A stretch of 32,044 nt of DNA from an uncultured Bacteroidales bacterium (GCA_945870315.1 CAMBRR010000020.1:1-32044); one strand, 5' to 3'. Shown: positions 1 to 8,671, counted from the first letter of the stretch. The notes: generated from the letters alone by a model not told the origin. Numbers and translations are program-made.

Positions 1-1053
1 GGCATTGAGGTATTCAATTGCAGCTTCCGCAGAATATTCTGACTTTGGAAGAACTCCGAAAGCATATCCGTAATAATCATAGTTGTCAACATTCTTTTCT
101 GCAAGGGTGAAGGAAACATTTGCGCCATCAAGAGTAAGGGTGAAGTCAGGTTCATCCAAAGAAACGGAAACCTTTGCAATGACAGGAGATTCATTCTCGA
201 ATGTTGCAAGAACCTTGATGAATCCTTCGGTATCAGCATCAGTGCCTTCTGCAGGAGCAGTGACTGAAAGCTTGCTTCCGTTAATTGAAGCCTTCCATCC
301 GTCTGGCTTCTCTGTGATGGTGTAATCCTTGACATTAGTCATCTGGAGAGGAATTGCCTTCTTCTCTCCGAAAGTAAAATACTGTTTTCCTGCAAGGATT
401 GAGAATGAAACTTCTTTATCCTTAGCAACCTTGATTACAGTACCAGCCTCATCTGCGAGAGTAAGGTAAACATAGTCATCATCCTGGGTGTAACCGGCGA
501 AGACAACGAGGGACTGATTATCATTACCCTCTGGCTGTGCGATTCCTGTGTCAGTCCATGTTTTTCCGCCATCGAAGGAAATCTGCCAATATCCATCCTT
601 CAGACTGAATGTAGGCTTTACATCCTCTTTAACAGGCACCTTCTCGCCATTGACAAGCAGGAATTCCGGCTCTGAGCCATAGCCTGCAGTAGCCCAATAG
701 TACACACCGCTTTCTTCCTTCACGGTTACGAAAGAAAGTGAAGAAAGGTCAGTTTCTGGATATACTTTTACCACAGAATTATCGGAAAAGGCAATGGTAG
801 TGATACCATTTGCATCAGTTGTTACATCAACTACGGTAACCTTTCCGTTGATAAGAGAAGTGAGGGCAGCCACCTCATTGGTGACTCTCTCCTCAAGAGC
901 GGAGATCTTGTCATAAAGATCCTGAATTGAAGACTTCAATTCGCTGTCGTCAAAACTTTCGCAGGAACTGAAAAAGATTGGGCAAGCCAAAGTGGCTGCG
1001 ATCACGGCCTTGCCGATGATACGGCCCAAAGTGGGGATTGTTTGTTTTTTCAT
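1..1053 (-). CDS. DUF4988-type surface lipoprotein, C-terminus cut by window edge
   Basis: The reading frame is open from the ATG at 1053 to the left edge (351 codons, no stop), so the gene is partial. The N-terminus has a basic start, a hydrophobic stretch and a probable lipobox ending in SSC (Cys31), so it is read as a lipoprotein. Residues about 35-70 (ELKSSIQDLYDKISALEERV and on) form a short coiled coil followed by an LINGKVTVVDV stretch. This arrangement, followed by repeats of the DGYWQISFDGGKTWTDTG kind, is what I know from DUF4988 lipoproteins of Bacteroidales; the family call is from memory, not a search. The rest is beta-rich and Ig-like. It is the last visible gene of the operon starting at tlpA, 28 bases behind a broken lipoprotein gene. 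Molecular function is unknown; surface carbohydrate or protein binding is possible but not shown. Confidence 0.75.
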   Translation of the reverse strand, partial: MKKQTIPTLGRIIGKAVIAATLACPIFFSSCESFDDSELKSSIQDLYDKISALEERVTNEVAALTSLINGKVTVVDVTTDANGITTIAFSDNSVVKVYPETDLSSLSFVTVKEESGVYYWATAGYGSEPEFLLVNGEKVPVKEDVKPTFSLKDGYWQISFDGGKTWTDTGIAQPEGNDNQSLVVFAGYTQDDDYVYLTLADEAGTVIKVAKDKEVSFSILAGKQYFTFGEKKAIPLQMTNVKDYTITEKPDGWKASINGSKLSVTAPAEGTDADTEGFIKVLATFENESPVIAKVSVSLDEPDFTLTLDGANVSFTLAEKNVDNYDYYGYAFGVLPKSEYSAEAAIEYLNA

Positions 1054-1081
1054 AATCGTTATTGATTGAAATAGTTCTCAA

Positions 1082-2316
1082 TTAATTTTTCGGAGCTTCC
1101 CTATATTCTTCCAGAGTATGGAACTCCCCTTTGTAGTAAAGCTTATAGGCAAACGGGCTGTAGCAATCTTCCCCGTTGTCCTCTCCGATTGCAATAGCTC
1201 CTATAAGCAAGAACTGGTCAGGGTCTTCTATCTCGTAGGTTGCAGTGGCCGAAGTATTGCCGCTCTGGATTCCAAGCTCCACAGCATAGTTCTTCCAAAT
1301 CTTAAGGAAGTCCGAATAATCATATTCCTCACGAAGGTCATTTAGAAGCTTGTGAAGGCCAAGGTTCTGATAACTGCCTTCAGAAGAACCATAATATTTA
1401 AGCTGCTTGCTATCCTCATTGGAGATGAACTCACAGGAAATCGTCTTGCCGTCCGGGCTCACGGTTGCCTTGATTTCCATAGTCGGATTAGGACCCGGCT
1501 TCACTACTCTTGTAGTAACCTTCGTAAACTTCACCGGACCGACAACACCATTGAGGTCCTCAGCACAATAGGCTATGACATATTCCAGTCCGGATTCATA
1601 TCCGAAAGATGTAAAATTGTCAACTCCGGAAGGAGTAGGGAACCATATCATACAGTTAGGAACACCACTGATGTCCAGACCATACAAGAAATCCATCCAG
1701 TCTTCCCTTGAGCCGGTATTGTTGTCATCGACATAAGGACAGTCAATGGAAGAATATGGCTGTGGAGAGGCGATGGTCCAGCGATATGAGGCCATATCAT
1801 CCCAATTAGCCTCGGTGTGGAAGGTCCATCCCTCACGGCTAGGATTCAACATTTCGAACACGAAATCGTCATTGCAAAGACAATCTTCAGGTTTGTCAAG
1901 AACGATAGCATCTGTTGTGAAACTTTCGGAAATATGCAGTTCAGAAAGCTGTCCGAAATAGTTCTTACCTACATATGCTACCACATATTCAGTATTTGGA
2001 GCCAGGTCCGGAACATACTCTGTAGCAGTGTTAAAGACATAGGAAGACCCTGTAGGCTGCTCTGTCTCAGGATTGAAAGTGAAGTTTTGGTTTGCGACTC
2101 CATAACCATCTTCAGAGGCAAGGATGTAAGCAGGGTACCGTTGGCATCCTTGATGGTGAAAGTGGCCAAGTCGTCGCCATTGGCTTCAATTGTAGCCTTG
2201 TCAACTGAAAGAACAAATGGTTCAACCGGATCAGCATCTTCTCCCTGAAGGCCTTCGCAGGATATAGCTGCCAGGGCTGCTGATGCAAGGATAAAAATAA
2301 GATTCGACTTTCTCAT
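1082..2316 (-). pseudogene. Ig/FnIII-like lipoprotein gene interrupted by one frameshift
   Basis: Two minus-strand frames make one gene. Frame one starts at 2316 with a signal peptide and lipobox ending AAISC (Cys20), then a beta-domain (VDKATIEANGDDLATFTIKD). Near 2137-2138 the coherent protein moves to another frame: translating upstream of 1984 in the second frame gives YPAYILASEDGYGV and then NTATEYVPDLAPNTEYVVAY, a typical fibronectin type III signature, continuing without a stop to 1082. A single missing base after the GG at 2139-2138 would restore a 411-residue protein. In frame one, translation instead ends after 112 residues. The C-terminal part (about residue 290 on) is a second beta-rich domain of unknown function. 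The gene sits 32 bases behind the DUF6029 gene. It is either a real pseudogene, a phase-variable state, or a sequencing or assembly error. Confidence 0.8.
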
Positions 2317-2348
2317 CTCAAGTTATATGATCAAATATATTATTTCCT

Positions 2349-4019
2349 TTAAAATGAAGTAGTTACAGTAAGATTTAGACCGGTATAGGCAGGAATCTGC
2401 CTGCACACTCCTCCGGAGCAGATGTAGCCTGCCTTGTAACGGCCATAATTGAGGGCAACTCTGGTGCGGGACTTTGTATAAGCCACTCCACCGTTGTAAT
2501 AGTTGACCTTAGTGCCGCCGTGGTTAAACATATCGCTGACATATATGCTCCAGGCCGGAGCAAAGTTGACTTCAAGGTAAGCAGCCATCCAGTCCCCCTT
2601 TCCGTCTCCTGAAAGATAGTAGTCCCCAGCCTTGACAGGATTCTTGAAAGTATTCAGATACTGCAATTCCAACCTGGTGGAAATCTTCTTGGTCCACTTG
2701 TAGAGCAGGTCCGCGACCACGATGTGCTGCTGCCACAAAACATTGTCAGCACCGTATGAAGGATTGTAAGCCTGCAGGGAAACCAGAAGGATGGATTTGA
2801 ATTTCTTGTTCCATTTCATCTCCCAGTCAATGCTGGTGTCACTGAAAAGCAGTTTGCCCGGCCTGAATGTGCCTTCCTTTGCAATAGTCTCGTAGGCTGA
2901 TGCATTGGCGTGAATCTTTGCTTTCTTGTTGATTTTATAATAGATGTCAATCTGTCCGCCCATCTCTCCGCTGTTCACGAAACCGGAGTTGAGATCACCA
3001 GTCCTGGCAGAATATGGGTGAAGGGTTGTCAGGGCATAGGTATATTGGGTGCACAGGGCCGGAACATAGTTAATCATATTGGCAGTGGATGTGCTCTCAT
3101 TCAATATCTTGCTGCTCATCCATTCCAAACGGCGAAGGGAAAGGCTTACTCCAAGACCGTAGCCGTTGTAGCCTGTCTCTATGAGCTGAGCGTTGCCTCT
3201 TTTCTTGAAGTACATCTGTCCTTCTCCGGCATAGTCAAAATTGTAGAAATATTTCTGTCCTGCGTCCACATATTCTCCCTTGAAGAAGAAACCGGAAGCT
3301 TCAAGGTTCAATCTTGCAGAATATCCCGTTGTACCGCTCTTGCATCCGTCAAGCGACTGGTCGGTCCCTAGCGCCTGATATCTGTTCAGTACTGAACCCT
3401 CAAGAGCGAGGCTGACTGCTTTCATCCCTATTGCATTCGAAAGCGAAAGGCTCAAATCGGCGCCCCTTACCTGAGTATCTGAAAAAGACATTCCGAAACG
3501 AGGCAGGCCCCAGAGAGCCTTCACGGAGAGGATATCACGGAAAGCATATGTAACCCTGGCTCCCATCACTGCATTGTTCAAACCCAGAGACCTGTCTTCC
3601 CAACTTCTGAAAAGAAGACCGCTGCCGAACTGCTCATAGAAGGTTCCTGCTGTAACGGAAAATCTGTCATCCGTCCACGACACATAATAATTAGTCAGCG
3701 CAACTTTTTGAAGTTCAGTAGGATAACCCACAAGCACAGGTTCATAGGCCTCCATCTGAAGTCCAATAGAAAAACGATTGTTATAGTAATCGACTTTGAG
3801 ATAGTTGTTCGAACCGAAATGACTGTCCGGTACAGTTGCAGAAGTCTTCTTGTCCTCGTGATAAAGGATGGTATTGGTCTCGAAACTGCCCGTGAGGTAT
3901 CCCTTTGAATTTTTGGATTTTCCTGTTTCTTCAGTTTCGTTATCGGAGTCTGCAAAAGCACATACCGCTCCGACCGTCAACAGGACAACCGAGAGCAAGG
4001 ATTTTCTAAAAAACAACAT
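2349..4019 (-). CDS. DUF6029 family probable outer-membrane beta-barrel protein
   Basis: A 556-residue protein with a clear signal peptide (hydrophobic segment ending in AFA, residues about 8-23), then an acidic/serine linker, then alternating hydrophobic-aromatic strands over the full length. The last residues are LTVTTSF; a C-terminal phenylalanine after a short strand is the usual signal for outer-membrane barrel insertion. Stretches such as VTAGTFYEQFGSGLLFRSWEDRSLG match my memory of DUF6029, a Bacteroidales family often beside a TlpA-like thioredoxin gene. Here it begins 8 bases after tlpA and precedes two lipoprotein genes, so the four are probably cotranscribed. I infer an outer-membrane role, perhaps with the lipoproteins as surface partners; no substrate can be read from the sequence. 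Only two cysteines, close together (CSGGVC, near the C-terminus), are visible in the mature part besides one or two others in loops. Confidence 0.8.
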   Translation of the reverse strand: MLFFRKSLLSVVLLTVGAVCAFADSDNETEETGKSKNSKGYLTGSFETNTILYHEDKKTSATVPDSHFGSNNYLKVDYYNNRFSIGLQMEAYEPVLVGYPTELQKVALTNYYVSWTDDRFSVTAGTFYEQFGSGLLFRSWEDRSLGLNNAVMGARVTYAFRDILSVKALWGLPRFGMSFSDTQVRGADLSLSLSNAIGMKAVSLALEGSVLNRYQALGTDQSLDGCKSGTTGYSARLNLEASGFFFKGEYVDAGQKYFYNFDYAGEGQMYFKKRGNAQLIETGYNGYGLGVSLSLRRLEWMSSKILNESTSTANMINYVPALCTQYTYALTTLHPYSARTGDLNSGFVNSGEMGGQIDIYYKINKKAKIHANASAYETIAKEGTFRPGKLLFSDTSIDWEMKWNKKFKSILLVSLQAYNPSYGADNVLWQQHIVVADLLYKWTKKISTRLELQYLNTFKNPVKAGDYYLSGDGKGDWMAAYLEVNFAPAWSIYVSDMFNHGGTKVNYYNGGVAYTKSRTRVALNYGRYKAGYICSGGVCRQIPAYTGLNLTVTTSF

Positions 4020-4027
4020 CGAAATAT

Positions 4028-4522
4028 CTATTTATTTATCTTCTTGATAGCCTCAAAGAGTTCAATTTCGCTTCCTGGAGTATAGCCGGTGTGAGAATAA
4101 ACTATCTTGCCTTTTCCGTCAAGCACGAAAGCCTGCGGCGTGGTTACTACGTTCATTCCACGGTAAAGGTCCTGATTCTTGTCATATATCTGAACGAAAT
4201 CATCCCAACCTTGTCCCTGAGCCTTGGCTCTTGCACGGGACAACTGCCTTGCATCATCGGTTGAAACGGCCACTACTTTGAAATCAGCTTCTTCAAGCCA
4301 ATCTTCAAGATTCTCATTGATGGCATCCAGTTCCATAATGCAATTCTTGCAGGAGCAGGACCAGAAAGAAATAATCATCGGTTTGCCATCCCTAAGCAAT
4401 GTTGATGTGCTGATTACTTCACCCTTTTGATTTTCAACTTTTACGGAAGGGAGCTGCGCATATGTAGAAATTGTAAGCAAAAACGCGCAAACAGTAACAG
4501 ATAATCTTAAAATAGCCTTCAT
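4028..4522 (-). CDS. TlpA/AhpC-TSA family periplasmic thioredoxin-like protein
   Basis: A 164-residue protein with a signal peptide (cleavage probably after YA-Q, residues 22-23) and a single thioredoxin fold. The active-site motif is CKNC (Cys58-Cys61), preceded by a third cysteine at 56 (SCSCKNC). The cis-proline segment TTPQAFVLDGKGKIVYSHTGY follows in the expected place. Proteins of this type reduce or oxidise cysteines in the periplasm. It is the first gene of the envelope operon and lies 8 bases before the DUF6029 gene, so its client may be an envelope protein encoded in the operon; that is inference. A Bacteroidetes-type promoter with good spacing lies at 4605-4636. The start at 4522 is supported by the signal peptide. 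Confidence 0.88.
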   Translation of the reverse strand: MKAILRLSVTVCAFLLTISTYAQLPSVKVENQKGEVISTSTLLRDGKPMIISFWSCSCKNCIMELDAINENLEDWLEEADFKVVAVSTDDARQLSRARAKAQGQGWDDFVQIYDKNQDLYRGMNVVTTPQAFVLDGKGKIVYSHTGYTPGSEIELFEAIKKINK

Positions 4523-4604
4523 AGTAATGAATTTATTTGTATTTAGGTTTACATTTATAACAATATAACAGATTGACTACTAACTATTAATAATAAACCG
4601 AAGG

Positions 4605-4636
4605 CAAATTTAAAAAGTTTGGATTATAAAAACAAA
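4605..4636 (-). promoter_or_regulatory. Promoter of the tlpA-DUF6029-lipoprotein operon
   Basis: On the minus strand, TAAATTTG (4612-4605) matches the Bacteroidetes -7 consensus TAnnTTTG. A TTTG (4636-4633) lies 20 bases upstream, at the -33 position. The predicted transcription start is near 4598, giving a leader of about 75 bases before tlpA. The -33 element lies inside the T-tract of the rpsC terminator. Confidence 0.65.
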
Positions 4637-4664
4637 AAAGCGGAGAACATTTCTGCCTCCGCTT
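4631..4664 (-). terminator. Rho-independent terminator after rpsC
   Basis: AAGCGGAG (4638-4645) and CTCCGCTT (4657-4664) form an 8-bp perfect stem with an 11-base loop. On the minus strand it is followed by TTTTTTGTTTTT. It lies 20 bases beyond the rpsC stop and closes the ribosomal cluster. Confidence 0.85.
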
Positions 4665-4683
4665 AATAAAATATTGTGAAAAA

Positions 4684-5436
4684 CTATTTGTTTTCCCTGC
4701 GCTCGCGGCCTCCACGACCACCACGACGACGATCGCCGCCACGGCCACCACGGTTGCCACTGTTCTGCTGCTGAGCCTGAGCTGCAACACCTGCATTCGG
4801 AGAGAGGTCTTTCTTTCCGTAAACCTCACCGTTGCAAATCCAAACCTTGATACCAAGGACACCTACTTTGGTGTGAGCCTCTGCAAGTGCATAGTCGATG
4901 TCTGCACGGAAAGTGTGGAGAGGAGTACGACCCTCTTTGAACATCTCGCTTCTTGCCATTTCAGCACCGCCGAGACGGCCACTGATCTGAACCTTGATAC
5001 CCTCTGCACCTACTCTCATAGTAGTTGCAACGGCCATCTTGATGGCACGACGGTAAGAAACACGGCCCTCAATCTGACGAGCGATTGAATCAGCTACGAT
5101 GTTAGCGTCAACCTCAGGTTTCTTAACCTCGAAGATGTTGATCTGAACATCCTTCTTGGTCACCTTCTTAAGCTCTTCCTTAAGCAGATCCACAGCCTGA
5201 CCGCCTTTACCGATGATTACGCCCGGTCTCGCAGCGTGAATTGTTACAGTGATGAGTTTGAGAGTCCTCTCAATCACGATTTTGGAAAGAGATGCCTTTG
5301 CGAGACGGCTGGAAAGATATTTCCTGATCTCGTAATCTTCAGCAATCTTCTCTGCATAGTTACCACCTACCCAGTTGGAGTCCCAGCCACGGGTGATACC
5401 GATTCTGTTGCTAATAGGGTTTGTTTTCTGTCCCAT
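4684..5436 (-). CDS. rpsC: 30S ribosomal protein S3
   Basis: A 250-residue protein starting [20 protein letters not shown], with the KH-domain loop VIIGKGG and the S3 C-terminal domain ([37 protein letters not shown]). S3 sits at the mRNA entry channel of the small subunit. After the conserved core ends ([11 protein letters not shown]) there is a Gln-rich spacer and a 24-residue Gly/Arg tail with repeated RGG, longer and more regular than the tail of E. coli S3 (233 residues). It is the last gene of the cluster, 3 bases after rplV, and is followed by a terminator. In most bacteria rplP follows directly; it is absent here. Confidence 0.98.
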   Translation of the reverse strand: MGQKTNPISNRIGITRGWDSNWVGGNYAEKIAEDYEIRKYLSSRLAKASLSKIVIERTLKLITVTIHAARPGVIIGKGGQAVDLLKEELKKVTKKDVQINIFEVKKPEVDANIVADSIARQIEGRVSYRRAIKMAVATTMRVGAEGIKVQISGRLGGAEMARSEMFKEGRTPLHTFRADIDYALAEAHTKVGVLGIKVWICNGEVYGKKDLSPNAGVAAQAQQQNSGNRGGRGGDRRRGGRGGRERRENK

Positions 5437-5439
5437 CTT

Positions 5440-5856
5440 TTATTCCTCCACTTTAGCAGGTTTCACATCAAGGATGACGGTGATATGGTTGGAACGCTTG
5501 CGGATACGTCCGGCACGGCCCTGAGGGCAAGGACGGATTCTCTTGAGTGTGCGTCCCTCGTCAACCATAACAGTCTTGACATAGACATTACCGTTGTCCA
5601 GTTCGCTTGTCTGATCTGGATTCTTGGCTTCCCAGTTTGCAATTGCACTGCGGAGAACCTTCTCCAGTGAAATAGAAGCGTGCTTCTTTGAAAATTTAAG
5701 AATATCAAGTGCACGGTTCACCTCAACGCCCCTGATGATGTCAGCGACGATACGCATTTTACGAGGTGATGTAGGTACATCATTCAGCTTTGCGATAGCT
5801 GTCTGCTTCTTTATCTCTTTAAGCCTCTCGGCCATTTGTCTTTTACGAGCTCCCAT
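5440..5856 (-). CDS. rplV: 50S ribosomal protein L22
   Basis: A 138-residue protein with the L22 core [20 protein letters not shown] and the beta-hairpin region [20 protein letters not shown], which lines the nascent-peptide tunnel and ends in the conserved SNHITVILD strand. It carries an N-terminal extension of about 20 residues before the usual start of the fold ([20 protein letters not shown]), as is common in Bacteroidetes. It starts 20 bases after rpsS and ends 3 bases before rpsC, which implies translational coupling. Confidence 0.97.
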   Translation of the reverse strand: MGARKRQMAERLKEIKKQTAIAKLNDVPTSPRKMRIVADIIRGVEVNRALDILKFSKKHASISLEKVLRSAIANWEAKNPDQTSELDNGNVYVKTVMVDEGRTLKRIRPCPQGRAGRIRKRSNHITVILDVKPAKVEE

Positions 5857-5876
5857 AATTACAATTTCATTTTAAA

Positions 5877-6146
5877 TTATTTACGATTGCCCGAATGGCC
5901 TCTGAAAGTTCTTGTCGGAGCAAACTCTCCAAGTTTGTGTCCTACCATATTCTCAGTCACATAAACAGGAATAAATTTATTTCCATTATGAACTGCAATG
6001 GTGTGACCTACAAAGTCAGGAGAAATCATACTTGCGCGTGACCAAGTCTTGACAACCTCTTTCTTCATGCTACCTTCATTCATAGCAAGAATTCTTTTTT
6101 CAAGGGCTTCCTGAATATAAGGACCTTTTCTTAATGAACGACTCAT
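5877..6146 (-). CDS. rpsS: 30S ribosomal protein S19
   Basis: An 89-residue protein beginning [19 protein letters not shown] and containing the signature [20 protein letters not shown] and the C-terminal [15 protein letters not shown]19 forms a complex with S13 in the head of the small subunit. Length and motifs are normal for the family. It lies between rplB (19-base gap) and rplV (20-base gap) in the usual S10-operon order. Confidence 0.98.
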   Translation of the reverse strand: MSRSLRKGPYIQEALEKRILAMNEGSMKKEVVKTWSRASMISPDFVGHTIAVHNGNKFIPVYVTENMVGHKLGEFAPTRTFRGHSGNRK

Positions 6147-6165
6147 AATCTCTTAATTTATTCCG

Positions 6166-6990
6166 TTATTTTTTCCTTCTTTCAACAATAAACTTATTTG
6201 AAGTCGCTTTCGGATTACGAGTCTTATAGCCCTTAGCTGGCAGACCCTTGCGTGAACGTGGATGTCCTCCTGATGCACGACCTTCACCACCACCCATCGG
6301 GTGATCTACCGGGTTCATAACAACACCACGGTTGCGAGGTCTGCGACCAAGCCATCTCCTGCGTCCAGCCTTTCCGTGTGACTCAAGGTTGTGGTCAGGA
6401 TTTGAAACCGTACCCACAGTAGCGCGGCAGCTTGTCAGCACCATCCTGGTCTCGCCTGAAGGGAGACGGAGAACTGCGTGATTGCCTTCGCGGGCAGCCA
6501 GCTGAGCGAATGCTCCTGCTGAACGAGCCATAGCGGCACCCTGTCCAGGGCGAAGCTCTATATTGTGGATAAGAGTTCCAAGCGGAATCTCTGCGAGAGG
6601 AAGAGTGTTTCCAAGCTCAGGAGCGATTCCTGAACCGGATGCGATAACCTGTCCTACTTTCAGTCCGTTAGGAGCGATGATGTATCTCTTCTCACCATCT
6701 TCATATTTTACCAAAGCGATGCGAGCACTACGGTTCGGATCGTACTCGATTGTCATTACGGTTGCAGTGCACTCATCCTTGTCGCGGAGGAAGTCGATAA
6801 TACGGTACATTCTCTTGTGACCGCCACCGATATAACGCATTGTCATCTTACCCTGATTGTTACGTCCACCGCTCTTCTTGATAGGCTCAAGGAGGGACTT
6901 CTCAGGTTTCTTGCAGGTAATGTCGTCAAAAGCACTGATTACCTTATTTCTCTGTCCGGGTGTTACCGGTTTGAATTTTCTAACTGCCAT
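6166..6990 (-). CDS. rplB: 50S ribosomal protein L2
   Basis: A 274-residue protein starting [20 protein letters not shown]. It holds the conserved RNA-binding segments ([55 protein letters not shown]) and ends in a basic tail. The His of the DHP motif, important for peptidyl-transferase centre function in E. coli L2, is kept. The family-wide HPHGGGEGR is HPMGGGEGR here; my recollection is that this is usual in Bacteroidetes. L2 is needed for subunit association and the peptidyl-transferase centre. It lies 12 bases after rplW. Confidence 0.98.
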   Translation of the reverse strand: MAVRKFKPVTPGQRNKVISAFDDITCKKPEKSLLEPIKKSGGRNNQGKMTMRYIGGGHKRMYRIIDFLRDKDECTATVMTIEYDPNRSARIALVKYEDGEKRYIIAPNGLKVGQVIASGSGIAPELGNTLPLAEIPLGTLIHNIELRPGQGAAMARSAGAFAQLAAREGNHAVLRLPSGETRMVLTSCRATVGTVSNPDHNLESHGKAGRRRWLGRRPRNRGVVMNPVDHPMGGGEGRASGGHPRSRKGLPAKGYKTRNPKATSNKFIVERRKK

Positions 6991-7002
6991 TGCCTTATTA
7001 CC

Positions 7003-7293
7003 TTAAATGTTTGCGTAAAAATCAATCTTATCTTCACCGGCAAGTGTCACATAAGCTTTCTTATAGTGATTTGCGCGTCCTTTGAGCATTCCGGCTTTGG
7101 TGTAGCGAGCTTTTCTCTTTCCGTGATAGTTGGCTGTATTGACACTAGCTACTGTCACATTGTATGCCTGCTCTACCGCAGCTTTAATCTGAAGTTTGTT
7201 GGCCTCGCGGTCAACAATGAAACCGTAACGGTTCAACTTTTCGCCCTGAACCGTCAATTTCTCAGTTACTATTGGCTTAATTAAAATTCCCAT
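7003..7293 (-). CDS. rplW: 50S ribosomal protein L23
   Basis: A 96-residue protein with the L23 signature IKPIVTEKLT at the N-terminus and the central NKLQIKAAVEQAYNVTVASV segment. L23 lies at the peptide exit of the ribosome and is the docking site for trigger factor and SRP. The last part (KKAYVTLAGEDKIDFYANI) is the normal C-terminus. Gaps of 12 bases to each of rplD and rplB support cotranscription. Confidence 0.97.
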   Translation of the reverse strand: MGILIKPIVTEKLTVQGEKLNRYGFIVDREANKLQIKAAVEQAYNVTVASVNTANYHGKRKARYTKAGMLKGRANHYKKAYVTLAGEDKIDFYANI

Positions 7294-7305
7294 TTCTCAA
7301 TCTTT

Positions 7306-7935
7306 TTAGCGTCTGATTCTTGAAGCGAGGATATCCTGTACACCGTCAACGAGCACCATTGAGCAAGAGTTCATAATGGTGTAGGTGTTGAGTTCGTCCA
7401 CAGTGACAACCTTTACTTCAGGAAGGTTACGTGATGAAAGGTAAATATTAGAAGAATTCTCAGGAAGCACGAAAAGCACCTTTCTTGAGCCAGCCTTGAT
7501 GTTGGCAAGAATCTGAAGGAACTCTTTAGTCTTAGGAGCTTCCATAGCGAAAGGCTCAACCATTACGATTGCGTTCTCCTGTGCCTTGTAAGAAAGAGCT
7601 GAGAATCTTGCAAGCTGTTTGAGCTTCTTGTTGAGTTTTGTGCGATAGTTGCGCGGTTTAGGACCGAACACGTTACCACCACCAACATAGATACCGGCCT
7701 TGAGAGAGCCGTGACGAGCACCGCCTGAACCTTTCTGGCGAATGAGCTTCTTGGTGCTGTAAGCCACCTCGCTGCGGTCTTTGGTCTTTGCAGTTCCCTG
7801 ACGCTGATTTGCAAGATACTGCTTTACATCGAGGTAGATGGCGTGGTCATTTGGCGTAATGCCGAAGATTTCCTCGTTGAGGACTACCTTCTTTCCGGAC
7901 TCTGATCCGTCAATTTTGTAAACAGACAATTCCAT
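7306..7935 (-). CDS. rplD: 50S ribosomal protein L4
   Basis: A 209-residue protein with the extended-loop signature [20 protein letters not shown] and [19 protein letters not shown], which reaches into the peptide tunnel, and a C-terminal globular domain ([20 protein letters not shown]). In enterobacteria L4 autoregulates the S10 operon by binding its mRNA leader; whether it does so here is unknown, although a hairpin lies at the predicted 5' end of this transcript. It lies 3 bases after rplC and 12 before rplW. Confidence 0.97.
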   Translation of the reverse strand: MELSVYKIDGSESGKKVVLNEEIFGITPNDHAIYLDVKQYLANQRQGTAKTKDRSEVAYSTKKLIRQKGSGGARHGSLKAGIYVGGGNVFGPKPRNYRTKLNKKLKQLARFSALSYKAQENAIVMVEPFAMEAPKTKEFLQILANIKAGSRKVLFVLPENSSNIYLSSRNLPEVKVVTVDELNTYTIMNSCSMVLVDGVQDILASRIRR

Positions 7936-7938
7936 ACT

Positions 7939-8577
7939 TTAGTCCTCCACAATTACATAAGAACCTTTGGCTCCAGGTACAGAGCCCTTCAAAACGATGA
8001 GGTTGTGCTCAGGAATGAGCTTAACTACCTCGAGGTTGGTAACCTTTACGCGCTCGTTACCCATCTGACCGGCCATACGCATTCCTCTGAACACGCGTGA
8101 AGGCCAAGAAGATGCACCGAGGGAACCAGGGTGACGAAGGCGGTTGTGCTGACCGTGGGTTGTTCCACCTACTCCTGCAAAACCGTGACGTTTAACAACG
8201 CCCTGGAAACCTTTACCCTTAGATGTTCCCACTACATCGAGGTAATCTGTCTTGCCTTCTCCAAGGTCAAGAGCGAGATCATTGATTGTGAGCACATCAC
8301 CAAGTTTCACGCTGTCGGTGTCAAAGTTCTTGAACTCTACCAACTTGCGTTTAGGTGTGGTTCCTGCCTTTTCAAAATGGCCCTTCAGAGCCTTGCTGGT
8401 GTGCTTCTCAGACACTTCGTCATAGGCAAGCTGTACAGCGGCGTAACCGTCTTTTTCTACTGTACGAATCTGCGTAACTACACACGGACCAGCCTCAATA
8501 ACGGTGCATGGAATATTTTTTCCATCAGCACCGAAAACGGAAATCATTCCGATTTTCTTTCCAATTAATCCAGGCAT
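7939..8577 (-). CDS. rplC: 50S ribosomal protein L3
   Basis: A 212-residue protein starting [20 protein letters not shown], with the L3 signature [12 protein letters not shown] and the loop segment [20 protein letters not shown], followed by [21 protein letters not shown]3 helps shape the peptidyl-transferase centre. It is the first gene of the cluster. A promoter and a short leader lie directly upstream, then the divergent cdaA promoter, so rpsJ, which normally precedes rplC, is not here. Confidence 0.98.
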   Translation of the reverse strand: MPGLIGKKIGMISVFGADGKNIPCTVIEAGPCVVTQIRTVEKDGYAAVQLAYDEVSEKHTSKALKGHFEKAGTTPKRKLVEFKNFDTDSVKLGDVLTINDLALDLGEGKTDYLDVVGTSKGKGFQGVVKRHGFAGVGGTTHGQHNRLRHPGSLGASSWPSRVFRGMRMAGQMGNERVKVTNLEVVKLIPEHNLIVLKGSVPGAKGSYVIVED

Positions 8578-8614
8578 TGGTTTGTTTAATTAATTGATTA
8601 TAAATATATTAACT

Positions 8615-8634
8615 CCGCTACACACTTTTAGCGG
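8615..8634 (-). promoter_or_regulatory. Hairpin at the predicted 5' end of the ribosomal mRNA
   Basis: CCGCTA (8615-8620) and TAGCGG (8629-8634) pair over 6 bp with an 8-base loop. The transcription start expected from the -7 element is about 8632, so the hairpin would be at the extreme 5' end of the rplC mRNA, some 40-55 bases before the start codon. It may protect the mRNA from decay or take part in ribosomal-protein autoregulation; neither is shown. Confidence 0.5.
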
Positions 8635-8638
8635 GCTG

Positions 8639-8668
8639 CAAATATACGATTAATATTTTTATTTTCAA
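8639..8668 (-). promoter_or_regulatory. Promoter of the rplC-rpsC ribosomal cluster
   Basis: On the minus strand TATATTTG (8646-8639) matches the Bacteroidetes -7 element TAnnTTTG, and TTG (8668-8666) lies exactly 19 bases upstream as the -33 element. The AT-rich bases between and the position 62 bases before the rplC start fit a strong promoter. Confidence 0.75.
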
Positions 8669-8671
8669 TGA

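Noticed and set aside
1978..2316. Programmed frameshift in the lipoprotein gene
   Set aside because: No slippery heptamer or downstream stem is visible at 2130-2145; loss of one base is simpler.
8131..8568. Antisense ORFs of 80-160 codons over ribosomal and other genes
   Set aside because: They lie opposite strongly conserved genes, show no recognisable motifs and are the expected shadows of biased codon use.
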